From assembly GCA_037074535.1 (NCBI GenBank), contig CM073463.1, forward strand, positions 65,350,595 through 65,414,594: a stretch of DNA of 64,000 nt, given 5' to 3'. The translations under genes were made by a program, and so were the position numbers. The stretch is from Gleditsia sinensis (taxonomy: Eukaryota; Streptophyta; Magnoliopsida; Fabales; Fabaceae). Positions 21,188 through 35,114 of the stretch are shown here, one piece after another. Position 1 is the stretch's first letter; each line of letters opens with the position of its first letter. Below the pieces are notes generated by a model. That model ran no database searches. It saw only the letters and a program-made list of their open reading frames with translations, and had not been told where the DNA came from.

Positions 21188-23289
21188 AAAATTTCAATTA
21201 GAAGCATATATAAGGATGAAAAAGTATAATTTTTCCATAAAAAAAAATGAAACATCCTTGCGAATTTAAAATTAAATAGATAAAAAAATGTATTAAATTG
21301 GGATCAAAGATCTCATAATTAGTAAAGAGATAGAAAAACACTTAGATGTGTTGATTAAATTTTAACTAAATTACTTTTTTTGCAAGAGAAAATAAGTAAA
21401 ATAAAAATCTAAGGTGTGTGAGTTGATGTTATTATGATGTTTCACCTTACCCATTTGTTTTTACTCTCATTTTCATTTTTTTTAATTAAAAAAATTCTTT
21501 AGATATTTCTTTGAAAAAAATGGGCCGTTTTGGAACCCAAAATAAAAAGCACACATCAAGAATCAATTGAACATCCAATCCAAGCAAAAAGTGAAAGAAT
21601 AAACTGGAAATAAATGTAAATGTCCCTGAGCGCTTTCCTATAATTCCTTTTTCACCATTGTTGTTGAGTAGCCATCAAGTGAAATTTTAACTTATGTCTA
21701 AAGACAAAAGATTGGGCCACCTATTAAATATAGTATGACATTTTTGTCCTATCATTAATATAAGAGCGTGTGAATTTTTATCGGACAAATATTTTTATTT
21801 ATACATGAATTTATATTCTAATTTAATTTTATAGCAAAAATAAAGTTAAGACCCCAGTCTAATAATAAGCTCCAAAAATAAATAAATAAAAATAAGAAAT
21901 TTCGTAGTGAATTGGAAATTCGACTCTCAGTGTTCCTAGACAACTACGCTCTCTAGGGTTCCTCATTGCTCCTAGAAGCTATGATTCTAGCACAATCAGC
22001 GTAAATTCAACAAGGTTATCAAATCCGTTGTACATATTTCATAAAAATGGATCTGAATATATGTCTCATGATTTGTGATAAATTCATTGTAATGGGCAAA
22101 AGCGCTTGTCATGTAATAATTAGGCTTATACATGCACATTGAATTGGAGACTAACATGGCATTTAAATCAAATTGGGCTATTCTAAGCCCCTGCATGTCA
22201 TTACCAACAAGTGGGCTTAGGAATCAAAACCTATCAAATCGTAGCCGAAAAGTCAACCTCTGTGACAAAATGAAATATGGCAGTCCCAATTTAAGCAAAC
22301 CCAAATCAATGCTACCAAAACAAGATAAGGGAGAGTCTTTTTCTGGTTTTTCCAGACTGAGATAAGGAGTGGCTGTCTCGATCGAAGAGGATGTAGGCTA
22401 CGGGTTTAATGTAGGTTTGAGAATGTTCAAGGAGGTTTGTTGGAACAGTGATAAGTACCGTGTGGTGTAGTGGGTCTTCTGTGAGTTTCCGTTGTTCCGC
22501 TAAGAAGGAGAGCAGGAAGCTCAGAGATATAGGTTAGGCCGAGGTACTCGTTGTCAAGTTTGAAGATAGCAGTGGAGGTTTGTTTTGAAGGATGTGATGG
22601 AGAGCTTGTGGTTCTTTCTTTTTCATGGTGGTCACTGTGTTTTTGCGGAGTGAGATAGTGAGATTGTGTGGTTGCTCGTCTTTGTTAGCGTGCTTCCCCA
22701 TTTTACCAAGAGATATGAGTTTGTGTATGGGGTTTATGTTAGCATAAATCTTTGATCAGTGATCAAAATGTACTTCATAATAAGGATCTTGAAATCAGAA
22801 TTAATTATCACACAAAAAATAGTGAGTTGGAAATTTGTACCTAAGGGGAAGCCATAATCTTTAAAGAAACAAAATCGATTTCTCTTTCTTGACCTTCTTC
22901 AGTAATTACCACTCAGATTTGATGGATATGTTGTGATAGCCTTGTGGGTGGAAGGAGGACTGATTTTATGTAAAGAAGGAAAGTTAATTTGGTATGTTCA
23001 TCAAGTATCCAGAATTCAGATAATTAATGGTTATGATCCATTTGCAAATTAAACTTAAATGCTTATCACTTACTAGCACACTTTACTGTGAGAGATAGAA
23101 ATGCCTCTTTATAATACACACCCCTTTATTCACTTCAACATGTAAGTTGTTGGAAAATGCAACACTGGTTAACTGATCCATCACATAGGTCACCAATTCC
23201 CCCTTCTCCCACTTGGCCCATGCATGAAGTGAAAATATATAATGTTAAATTCCAAAAGCATTAGTTGCAGAGAAAATAAATCCACCATT
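21188..23289. other. Unassigned flanking DNA, possibly containing an old coding fragment
   Basis: AT-rich, with higher GC at about 22370-22740. On the minus strand a stop-free stretch there encodes FKLDNEYLGLTYISELPALL, which reads like a real protein fragment but which I cannot identify. Short ORFs near 22000-22365 on either strand are not recognisable. No known transposon end is visible apart from element B starting at 23295. Confidence 0.35.
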
Positions 23290-23294
23290 ATATG
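23290..23294. repeat. Target-site duplication of element B, left copy
   Basis: ATATG, repeated at 45584-45588. Confidence 0.93.
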
Positions 23295-25795
23295 TGTAAT
23301 AGCCGTAAATTTAATAAAGTATAAAGTAAAGAAAATTTTGAATAATAGAGAGAATTTATGTTTTGACGCATAATTCTATTTTTTTTAAATGATAGTATTT
23401 TGGTATAAGTAAATATATTTTTATTTGTCTAAAAATGATTATGTTATGCAAAAAGTGGACTTTTAATTAAAAGAAGTATTGTGTTGCTTAAAATAATTAT
23501 ACCGGCCTCTAATGAATTTTTATGATATTTTTAGAAATATTCTTTCTTTTAATATGAATAAAGATATTTGTTTTGAAATTTGTTTTATTACGATTTTTAT
23601 CAAGAAAAATCATGATTTAAGAGTTTAACTAAAGATTTATGAGAATGAAAAATTTTAGAAAATTTTGAGATATTTTATGATGAAAAACGGATTTTATATG
23701 ATTTTTTATAAAAGAAAATTCTATTATTAATTATTTAATAATTATTATTATATTAAAAAAAAGAACGCAGAATTGATAAACGAAACCGGGGGCGGAGAGT
23801 GAAGAGTATCAGAGAGAAACCGAGAATTTTGCATAGTAAGTGAATAGTAACTTCAAATTTTATCTTTTGATCTGGAGTGCTTATTGGCTTCCGATCTCAA
23901 AACTGAAAGTGTTATTGGATTCAGGACGAAGAGTACTTCAGTTTTGACTGATCAGTTTTTCAAATCAACCGTTGAATCGCCGTAGATCTGAAGTAGAAAA
24001 TCTCGGTAAAAGGTAAGTTCTGAAAAACTTTACTTAGAAACTTCTAATTAGAAATTTGACTCCGTAGATGGATTCAGAAACTAGATAAACCTTAGGATAT
24101 GAATTTTTTTCGTTGATTCGGTAAAATATTTGTAACGGTGAATAGTATTTTCCGGTAATGAATAGTGGCGGTGAATAGTGATATCTGGCTTGAATAATAT
24201 TTTTCGGCGGTGAACAGTACCAAGCTCCCCCGGAGTCATCTTTAAAGTTTTTGGACCCTCCGGACACGTTTTTTAAGCTTATTTGGTCAAATTTATATTG
24301 GAAAAAGTACATTTTAGGGCTGTCCAACTCGGAGCCGTTACCCTATGACTAGATTTTTCTTTCTATAGCTTATTACATGCTCTTCTTGAATTTAAGATGA
24401 ATTATTGATTATGATTACAAGTGATTTATACTTTTATATGTATTTGAAATGGATTAAAGTATCTGGAAATGATTTCTATCGGAAATATAGTTCAAGAAGA
24501 GTATGGTTCTGAAAATGAGATTTTTGAACTCATTGAATATGTGATTTTAAATGCATTTCTTACCGCATGGTAAATTAAATATATTGTCTACGACGCATTG
24601 GTTTATAAAGTTATATGATTGCCTTGGAAAGAGGGCATATATATATGATAAACCCTGAATGGGTAATTTTTAATAGATGAATTTTGAAATGCATTGAACA
24701 TGTGATTTTTACATGTATTTTTCATTATATGGAAAATAAAATGTGTTATGCACATGATATTGATCTTTACAGTGATATGTTTGCCTCAAATATGGGTACA
24801 TATATATATATGATTCCCTGATTGGGAAGTTTTAACAGACGAATATACTGAGACTGAAAGTCTATATTATATTGAGAAATTTATACTGAATTCTATGGTA
24901 TATGTGCATATAGTATTTGTGGAGGAATCCTATTGGAATCACTGTCTGCTAATAGCAGGGAATGTTAGCCCTGGTGCACCTTGATACCTCAGCTAGTAGG
25001 GGTGGTGCTAGCCTCGTGTGTCGGCCAACACACGGGAGTTATTGTTATCGGGGAGAGCGGGATGCCTCCTATTATTGTTATCGGGGAGAGCGGGATGCCT
25101 CCTATTATTGTTATAGAGGAGAGCATGATGCCTCCTATTATTGATATGTGATTTACCCTCCCTTGCTGTGTGTTTGGGATTATTTATTGTATTGGTTCTA
25201 ATAGGGAAACCTCCTAAAGCATGTGAAATCTTTTATTGCATCAAAGTATTTGTTTATAACTGTATTGTACGGTATTTAGTTTTGAATATTGGGTTATATT
25301 GTGAAATGAGGATATTTGAAATACGGGTTCCATATGGATGTACTTCTGAATTGTACTTTCTATATGATAAATTTTAAAGTATAAGTCATCCATATGCTAA
25401 CCTAAGAGGTTATAGAAGGTATTGTCTACTCACTGAGTTATAAAACTCACTACACGTTGTGGATATATTTTTTAGATAAGGAGGCAGAGTCTGGTCCTGT
25501 GGATAGGTGATCAGCTAGATTGTCTACTCTCTGGATGAGCCTATGTTGCTTCCAAGGCTCACATTATTTGTATTGTATTTGTACTTGTATTCTAGAGTAT
25601 GCTCTATATGCCACAGGCAGGATCCTTACTTCTACTGTTACTCTGGTGTTTATAGACTTAAACTGTTTATTATATATGTGTATGGGAACCTATATGTATT
25701 GGTTTATATGATAAAGAATGGCATTATGTACATTTATGGAAAATATATGTGTATGGTATATGGATTTCACGTGCCCTAAAATTAGGGTCGTGACA
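23295..25795 (+). repeat. Element B 5' LTR
   Basis: 2,501 bp from TGTAATAGCCGTAAA to GGTCGTGACA. It includes three tandem units of about 33 bp (25038-25142). Confidence 0.93.
25038..25142. repeat. About 33-bp tandem units in the B 5' LTR
   Basis: TATTGTTATCGGGGAGAGCG-type unit three times. The 3' LTR (about 44859-44933) has only two. Confidence 0.88.
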
Positions 25796-25798
25796 AGT

Positions 25799-25810
25799 TG
25801 CTATCAGAGC
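25799..25810 (+). other. Primer-binding site of element B, one mismatch
   Basis: TGCTATCAGAGC against the canonical TGGTATCAGAGC for initiator tRNA-Met. It follows the LTR by 3 bp. Confidence 0.85.
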
Positions 25811-28800
25811 CTTAGGTTTCCCTGTGGCTATCAGAGCAAAGGATTCTTTAGTAGGACCTTTAGTATCGATATGAGCCGGACATATTTATACTTCAGGTGC
25901 TGCTGAGGGATTCTATAGGATATTATCTTCCGTTCTATTCTGAGCCTGTTATAGTTCACAGTATAAGGTTGATCAAATGTGATAGTATCTTAAAAAGTGT
26001 TTTATTCTGTATAGTAAATGATGCCGCCAAGAACTAGAGCGGTTGCTAGAGAAGAAGCTGTAGATCGTGCACTCTCTACTGAAGAGTCTGCACAATCTAC
26101 GATTCCAATGCAAAGAGGTCGCAGTAGAGGCCGACCTAGAGGAAGAGGTAGAGGTAGAGGTAGAGGACGTGCACAGGGTATGAGAACCCCAAGATAAGAC
26201 GAACAAGTTCCTGTGCTTGACAGAGTTTCTGAGAAAAGAGTAGAACCTCCTCAGGAGCCACATGATAGGACAGCTGATATGATAGCGAGTATACATAGGA
26301 GTTTAGAGACGTTGGCTGGATTTATAGTATATTAAGGCAGAAAAGATGGCCAGTCACCAGAAAATGCTCCTGAAGTACAAGAATTATGAAGAAGAGCTGA
26401 GCAAGAGGACAAGGCTACAGGGATTGAGGCGTCATTATCGTAATTCCTTAAGCTAAAACCCCCGACTTTCTCTGGGTCAGATGTCCTAAAAGACCCACAG
26501 ATATTCATTGATGTTGTAGAATGAGTTCTCAGAGCTTTAGGGTGTGCCTCTAGAAGATCTGTTGAACTAGTGGCCTTTCAATTATCAGATGTGGCCCAAG
26601 TTTGGTTTGAAACTCTGGTACTAGGAAGATTTGATACTTTACCACCAATGGAGTGGGATGAATTTAAAGAAGCATTTATGAATCGCTTCCTGCCAATGAG
26701 TGAAAGAGCAAGAGGGCCAGAGAATTTGAAGAATTAAGACAAACACCGAATATGACAGTTTCTGAATATGACATCCGTTTTACCCGGTTGTCCAGATATG
26801 CACCATATCTGGTCCTTACTAAAAAAGATAGAATTAAAAGGTTTATTTTGGGATTGATACGCCCATTGTTTAAGTCAGTGGGTCCTCATATTGATCATTT
26901 TTCAACTTATGCAGCAGCTGTGAACTGTGCTAGAATGATGGAAACACGAGAGCAAGCAGACATAAAATGTCTTAAGAGAAGGAAAAGAGATCGAGATATT
27001 AATGCTCAGACTAGATATAATCCTACTATCAGTGGGTCAAGATTTCAAAATCCACAGCGTTTTACTCAAATAGGAGCTGGTAGTTCTAACCAGCCATCAG
27101 TTAACATTAATAAGCAGAGAATGTTCCAAAGAGATATGAGACCCTCGAGTCAACAAGGCTCAAGATCAATTCCACCATGTCCAAATTGTGGCAGGCCCCA
27201 TACTGGACAGTGTCGCAAAAAAACTGGTGCATGTTATAAGTGTGGACAAGTAGGTCATCTGATGAGAAATTGTCCACAACTGCGAAGTTTTAGTCAAGCA
27301 TCAGTACAACCAGCTTCACCTCCTACATCTGCACCAGCACGACCTAGTAGAGCAGCCTTAGTCCAAGCAAGTAGTGGTGGTACTGGTAGAAGATCAGAAA
27401 ATCGAGGGCGGGAACCTGCTCGAGTTTTTGCCTTGACACGACAGGATGCTCAGGCTTCAAATGCAGTTATGATAGGTACATTATCAATATGTTCTCATAA
27501 AGCATATGTCATGTTTGATCCTGGTTCTACACATTCTTATATAACACCATGTTTTGCTAAGAAATTGGGTAGAGACCCCACTAGTTTGCATTGTTCTTTT
27601 ATGATTGCTACTCCAATGGGAGAATTCTTGCTGGTAAATGACGTGTATAGATCATGTGAAATTTCGATAGAGGATAAAGAAACTCTTGTAGATTTGATAG
27701 TTCTAGATATGGTAGACTTTGATGTGATTCTAGGAATGGATTGGTTGTCATCATGTCATGCCATTCTAGACTGTCATCATAAGGTGATTAAGTTTAATGT
27801 CCTTGGAGAACCTTCTTTCTCAATACAAGGAGACCGTAATGAGATGCCTAGTAATTTAATATCTGCACTGATAGCTCATAAACTATTACAAAAGGGATGC
27901 CAAGAGTATTTAGTAGTAGTCAAAGATGTTGATATGAAGTATACAAGTGTAGAGCAGGTTCCAGTAGTTAAAGAATTTCCTGATGTGTTTCCTGAAGAGT
28001 TGCCAGGATTACCACCAGACCGAGAGATTAATTTTAGTATTGACCTTCTCCCTGGAACACAACCAATATCCATACCTCCTTATAGGATGGCACCTGCAGA
28101 ACTTAAGGAATTAAAGGAACAATTACAAGATTTATTAGATAAAGGTTTTATTCGACCCAGTAGATCTCCCTGGGGTGCTCCTGTTCTTTTTGTGAAGAAA
28201 AAGGATGGATCTTTACGTTTATGTATTGACTATAGGCACTTGAACAAAGTAACTATATGAAATAAATATCCTCTACCCAGAATAGATGATCTGTTTGATC
28301 AGTTACAAGGTGTTCAATGTTTTTCAAAAATTGATCTGAGATCTGGGTATCATCAATTGAAAATCAAGAAGGAAGATATTTTGAAAACTGCTTTTAGGAC
28401 TCGGTATGGGCACTACGAGTTCTTAGTAATGTCATTTGGTTTAACGAATGCTCCAGCTGCATTTATGGATTTAATGAATAGAGTATTTAAACCTTTCCTG
28501 GATCAGTTTATTATTGTATTTATCGATGATATTCTGGTGTATTCAAAGAGTTCAGAGGAGCATGAGCGACATCTAAGGATAGCTTTGCAAACCCTAAGAG
28601 AACACCAGTTATACGCGAAGTTTTCAAAGTATGAATTTTGGCTCAGTAGTGTTACGTTCCTAGGGCATGTGGTTACCAAATATGGTATTCATGTTGATCC
28701 CAAAAAGATAGAAGCAGTACAGCAATGGCCACGCCCTACGACAGTAACTGAAATTCGTAGTTTTCTCGGGTTAGCAGGCTATTACCGTAGATTTGTTAAA

Positions 28801-29509
28801 AAAATTTCAAAAATAGCTACTCCTTTGACCAGGTTGACTAGGAAACGAATAAAATTTGAGTGGTCTGATGCTTGTGAAGGGAGTTTTCAGAAACTAAAAG
28901 AGTGTTTGACCACAGCCCCTGTCCTTACCGTTCCTACAGATACTGGAGATTATGTAGTATACTGTGATGCATCTAGAGTGGGTTTAGGCTGTGTGTTAAT
29001 GCAAAATGGAAGAGTAGTTGCTTATGCATCCAGATAGTTGAAGAAACATGAACAGAATTATCTCACCCATGATTTAGAGATGGCAGCTGTAGTATTTGCT
29101 TTAAAGATTTGGAGACATTATCTGTATGAAAGAACTTGTGAGATTTATACATATCACAAGAGCCTCAAGTATATTTTTCAACAGAAGGATCTTAATTTGA
29201 GGTAAAGAATATGAATGGAACTACTGAAAGATTATGACTGTACGATTTTGTATCATCCAGGCAAAGCAAATGTAGTAGCTGATGCCCTAAGCAGAAAGTC
29301 CATAGGAAGTTTGGCTCATATAGCAGAGGTGCGACGACCATTGTTAGAAGAAATCCATAAGTTAGAAAATAAAGGGATAAAGTTTGAAGTAAAAGAACTG
29401 AGAATATTATTGGCTCATGTGCAGCTCCAATCTTCCTTAGTTGAGCAAATCAAAGCCGATCAAGGCAAGGATGTTAGTTTGCTCAAGATTAAGAGTGAAT
29501 TGAAGGATA

Positions 29510-29514
29510 GCAAG
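29510..29514. repeat. Target-site duplication of solo LTR 1
   Basis: GCAAG here and at 31979-31983. Joining them restores the pol reading seen in element D. Confidence 0.93.
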
Positions 29515-31978
29515 TGTCACATCCCTAATTTTAGGGCACGTGAAATCCATATACCATACACATATATTTTCCATAAATGTACATAATGACATTCTTTATC
29601 ATATAAACCAATACATATAAGTTCACATACACATATACAATATACAGTTTACGTCTATAAACACCAGAGTAACAGTAGAAGCAAGGATCCTGCCTGTGAT
29701 GATCCGAGCAACTCTAGAGTACAAATATTTTACAAATATAAAATATTAAGAGCCTAGAAACAATGTAGGCTCACCACTGGAGTACGACCCCTAGTCGATC
29801 ACGTGGCTGTTGGACCAAACTCTATGTCTTTATCTAAAAAATAGATCCACATCGTGTAGTGAGTTTTACAACTCAGTGATCAGATAATACCTCCTATGAC
29901 CTCTTAGGTCAACATATGGATGTACTCATATAATAAAATTTATGTTATCAAAAATTACATTTCAGAAGTACATCCACATGGGACCCGCATTTTTAAATAT
30001 TCTCTGTTCAAAAATCATAATCAGGTCTTTCAAACCATATGCGATACTGTATACACAATGCTCATGTCAAGTTCAAAATCATATTCAATACTGTAAAATC
30101 ATTAATCAAATTATACTATGCATCAAAACATTTCTCATAAAATATTCGGAGGATCCCATATCAGAACCACCACATCAGAGTCTAATCATATTCCGTACCT
30201 TGGTGGTATAGGATTTGCCTAAACTCAGCCTCTTGCTAAGGTTTGCCCTACTACCATTCAAGAGGACACGCGAAGGGACTCTATGTGGGTCTTTTCCCAA
30301 GCACACAGCAAGGAAAGGCAAATAACATCTCATATAACTGGCATCTCGCCCATATATAGGAGGCATTCCGCTCTCCTTCACATATAATCTCCCATGTGTT
30401 GGCCCTCACACGAGGCTAGCACCACCTCCCCTGTTAGCTGAGGAAATCAAGGTGTGCACCGGGCTAACATCACCTGCTGTTAGCAAACAGTGTTTCCAAT
30501 AGGATTCCTCCATGAAACCATAATTTCATATGCACATATGCCATAATCCAGTATAAAATTCTCAATATGATACAGACTTTTAGTCTCAGAATATTCATCT
30601 ATAAAAACTTCACATTCAGGGGAATCATGTATACATGCCCATATCTGAGGCAAACATATCGCTGTATAAATCAATGTCACATGTATAACATATTTACTTT
30701 GCCATGTAATGCGAAATACATTTAAAAATCATATGTTCAATGTGTTTCAACATTCATTTTAATAGCCATACTCTTCTTGAACTAAATATCATATCTCAAC
30801 CATTTCAGATATTTCAAACCATTTCATAAACATATGAAAATATAAATAACATGTAATCATGATCATTTATCAATGTAAAGTTCAAGAAGAGTAAAAACAA
30901 GCCATAAGAAGAATTATCTACTCACAAGTAAGGGCTCCAGATTGGACAGCCCTAAAATCCTCGTTTCTGGTCTGAATTTGGTAAAACAAACTCCAAAATC
31001 GAGTCAGGAAGGTCCAAAAACATGAAAAAGTACTTCGGGAGTTTAGTCACTATTCACCACCGGAAAATACTATTCACCGTCACAAAATTTTTTACCGAAT
31101 CAACAAAACGAATTCATATCTTAATGTTTATCTAGTTTCTGAATCCATCTACGGAGTCAGATTTCTAATTAGAAGTCTCTAAGTAAGGTTTTTCAGAACT
31201 TACCTTTTACCGAGATTTTCTACTTCAGATCTACGGCGATTCAACGGTTGATTTGAAAAACTGATCGGTCAAAACTGAAGTACTCTTCGTCCTGAATCCA
31301 ATAACACTTTCAGTTTTGATATCGGAAGCCCATAAGCACTCCAAATCGAAAGATAAAATTGGATATCACTATTCACTCACTATTCACTACTATGCATCTT
31401 TCCGTTTTTTTCTTTCTGATACTTTGTCGCCCCCAGTTTCATTTTATCATTCTGTTTTTTTTAAATATAATAATAATTATTAAATAATTAATAATAGGAT
31501 TTTCTTTTATAAAAATTTATATAAATTCCGTTTTCTTACCATAAAATATCCCAAAAATTTCTAAAAATTTCTATTCTCATAAATCTTTAGTTAAACTCTT
31601 AAATCATGATTTTTCTTGATAAAAATCATAATAAAACAAATTTCAAAACAAATATCTTTATTCATATTAAAAGAAAGAATATTTCTAAAAATACCATAAA
31701 AATTCAATAGAGGCCGGTATAATTATTTTAAGCAACACAATACTTCTTTTACTTAAAAGTCCACTTTCTTTTAACAAATCATAATCATTTCTACATAAAT
31801 AAAAATATATTTGCTTATAGCGCGCCAAAACATAAATTCTCATATTTCTTTTGTAATTATTTAATCCATGTAATAAATATACATATTTTCACCGGTTCTT
31901 ATCTCTATTGTCAAAATTCTCTCTTTTATTCTAAATTTCCTTTAATTGGAATTTTCGTTAAATTTTACGGTTATTATA
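29515..31978 (-). mobile_element. Solo LTR 1 (Del/Tekay-like family) inside B pol
   Basis: 2,464 bp, plus-strand TGTCACATCC to GGTTATTATA, the complement of the family LTR; the terminal CA has become TA. No internal region is present, consistent with recombination between the LTRs of an inserted element. No coding sequence within. Confidence 0.93.
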
Positions 31979-33387
31979 GCAAGGATTCTGAATTCTCAGT
32001 GGATACTGAAGGGATATTAAGATACGGTAGACGATTATGTGTCCCAAATGTTAATGATTTGAGGAAACGAGTTTTGGAGAAAGCACATCGATCTACATAT
32101 ACTATACACCCAGGAGTGACAAAGATGTACCAAGACATGAAGGAATTGTATTGGTGGGATGGTATGAAGAGGGATATTGCGGAATATGTTTCCCATTGCC
32201 TGATATGTCAGTGGGTAAAAGCTGAACATCAACGACCTGCTGGGTTACATCAGCGAATAGAAATACCAGAATAGAAGTGGGAGAGAATTACTATGGATTT
32301 CATCACGGGATTACCAAGGACTCTCAAGGGATACGATTCTATCTGGGTCATTATAGACCGCATGACGAAGTCAGCACACTTTCTGCCTATGAAAACTACT
32401 TACAATGTAGCTCAATATGCAAGGCTCTACTTAAATGAAATAGTTAGGTTGCATGGAGTTCCTATATCGATTATATCTGATCGAGGGCCGAAGTTTACGG
32501 CACGATTTTGGAAAGCTTTTCAGGAAGCATTAGGAACGAGATTGGATTTGAGCACAGCTTTTCATCCCCAAACTGATGGTCAGTCTGAGCGTACGATTCA
32601 GATTTTAGAAGACATGCTCCGAGCCTGCATTTTTTATTTTGGTGGAAGTTGGGATATGTACTTGTCTTTGGCTGAATTTGCATATAATAATAGCCAGACT
32701 AGTATACAGATGGCCCCATTTGAAGCTTTGTATGGTAAACAGTACAGATCCCCCATTGGATGGTTCAAAGTGGGTGAGGCTAAACTTATAGGGCCAGATC
32801 TTGTACAAGATGCTTTGAACAAGGTAAAACTGATTAAAGAAAGGCTGCAGGCAGCTCAGAGTAGACAAAAGGCGTATGTTGACAATAGAAAAAGGGAGTT
32901 AGAATTTTCAAAGGGTAAACAAGTGTTCCTGAAAGTCTCACCTATGAAAGGAGTAATGAGATTTGGGAAGAAAGGGAAGTTAAGTCCTCGGTATATCAGT
33001 CCTTTTGAAATATTAGATAGAGTAGGAGCAGTGGCATATCGCATAGCTCTGCCACCAGAATTGAGTGATGTTCACCTAGTATTTCATGTGTCTATGCTAT
33101 GGAAATACTTACCGGATCCTACTCATGTTATTCAACCCTAAGAGATTCAATTAGATAAGAATTTAACCTATGAGAAAAGGCCGATGTGCATTGCTGATCG
33201 GCAAGTGAAAAAGTTGCGGTTAAGAGAAATTCCCATGGTTAAAGTGATATGGCAAAATCACCCTTCTGAGGAGGCTACCTGGCAAAGAGAAGATGATATG
33301 CGCGCCAGATACCCATTTTTGTTTAATTAATGAGGTTAGTGTTTTATCTGCCATTACGGTGATGAAATTCGGGAGCAGAATTTCTTT

Positions 33388-33400
33388 AAGGGGGGAAGAA
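33388..33400 (+). other. Polypurine tract of element B
   Basis: AAGGGGGGAAGAA abuts the TG of the 3' LTR at 33401. Confidence 0.88.
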
Positions 33401-34865
33401 TGTAATAGCCGTAAATTTAATAAAGTCTAAAGTAAAGAAAATTTTGAATAATAGAGAGAATTTTCATTTTGGCGCGTAATTCTATTTTTTTTTAAAATGA
33501 TAGTATTTTACTATAAGCAAATATATTTTTATTTGTTTAAAAATGATTATGTTTTGCAAAAAGTAAGTGGACTTTTAATTAAAAGAAGTATTGTGTTGCT
33601 TAAAATAATTATACCGGCCTCTAATGAATTTTTATGGTATTTTTAGAAATAGTCTTTCTTTTAATATGAATAAAGATATTTGTTTTGAAATTTGTTTTAT
33701 TACGATTTTTATCAAGAAAAATCATGATTTAAGAGTTTAACTAAAGATTTATGAGAATGGAAATTTTTAAAAAATTTTGGGATATTTTATGATGAAAAAC
33801 GGAATTTATATGAATTTTTATAAAAGAAAATTCTATTATTAATTATTTAATAATTATTATTATATTAAAAAAAAAGAACGCAGAATTGATAAACGAAACC
33901 GGGGCGGAGAGTGACGAGTATCAGAGAGAAATCGAGAATTTTGCATAGTAAGTGAATAGTAACTTCAAATTTTATCTTTTGATTTAGAGTGTTTAATGGC
34001 TTCCGATCTCAAAACTGAAAGTGTTATTAGATTCGGAACGAAGAGTACTTTAATTTTGACCGATCAGTTTTTCAAATCAACCGTTGAATCGCCGTAGATC
34101 TGAAGTAGAAAATTTCAGTAAAAGGTAAGTTCTGAAAAATCTTACTTAGAAACTTCTAATTAGAAATCTGACTCCGTAGATGGATTCAAAAACTAGATAA
34201 ACTTTAGGATATGAATTTATTTCGTTGATTCGGTAAAATTTTTGTAACGGTGAATAGAGTTTTCCTGCGGTGAATAGTGATTTTCGGCATAAATAGTATT
34301 TTCCAGCGGTGAATAGTACCAAGCTCCCCCGGAGTCATCTTTAAGGTTTTTGGACTCTCCGGACACATTTTTAAAGCTTATTTGGTCAAATTCATATTGG
34401 AAAAAGTACATTTTAGGGCTATCTAACTCGGAGCCCTTACCCTATGACTAGATTTTTCTTTCTATAGCTTATTACATGCTCTTCTTGAATTTAAGATGAA
34501 TTATTGATTATGATTACAAGTGATTTATACTTTTATATGTATCTGAAATGGATTAAAGTATATGGAAATGATTTCTATCGGAAATATAGTTCAAGAAGAG
34601 TATGGTTCTGAAAATGAGATTTTTGAACTCATTGAATACGTGATTTTAAATGCATTTCTTACCGCATGGAAAATGAAATATATTGTCTACGACGCATTGG
34701 TTTATAAAGTTATATGATTGCCTTGAAAAGAGGGCATATATATATGATAAACCCTGAATGGGTAATTTTTAATAGATGAATTTTGAAATGCATTGAACAT
34801 GTGATTTTTACATGTATTTTTCATTATATGGCAAATAAAATGTGTTATGCACATGATATTGATTT
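33401..34865 (+). repeat. Element B 3' LTR, first part
   Basis: Matches 23295-24770 with scattered differences. Interrupted by element C after GATTT (34861-34865). Confidence 0.93.
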
Positions 34866-35023
34866 TGTCACAGCCCCAAATGATGGAACACATGACCGGC
34901 ACGGCATAAGGGTTTCCCCCTAGCCACAAGCCTAACACATAGCGTGCACAAACATCCAGCACACAATCCAGAGTACATAATAAATATAACTAGCCACATA
35001 TGCCACTCCAATATCAGAAAATA

Positions 35024-35114
<91 letters not shown>

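Larger units (their letters stand above)
26018..33330 (+). pseudogene. Element B gag-pol polyprotein, degenerate
   Basis: Colinear with element D. It starts ATGATGCCGCCAAG, as in D. Early stops occur (near 26194 and 26331), and a long open piece 26752-28260 covers late gag, a zinc knuckle (CYKCGQVGHLMRNC), protease (FDPGSTHSYI) and the RT start. Further breaks: TGA at 28258-28260, TAG at 29035-29037, and stops near 29203-29214. RT with FIDDILVYS is in 28357-29037, the RNase H end is near 29215-29510, and the integrase resumes after the solo LTR at 31984-33141. The frame of the last piece ends at TAA 33328-33330 after a chromodomain-like tail. Not functional. Confidence 0.93.

Noticed and set aside
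24962..25779. Short ORFs in the B LTRs (also 44929-45567)
   Set aside because: They lie in LTRs, are present in both copies with changes that do not respect codons, and match no known protein.
29515..31978. Inverted duplication within B
   Set aside because: TG/TA ends plus the GCAAG duplication and restoration of pol on removal show a solo LTR insertion.
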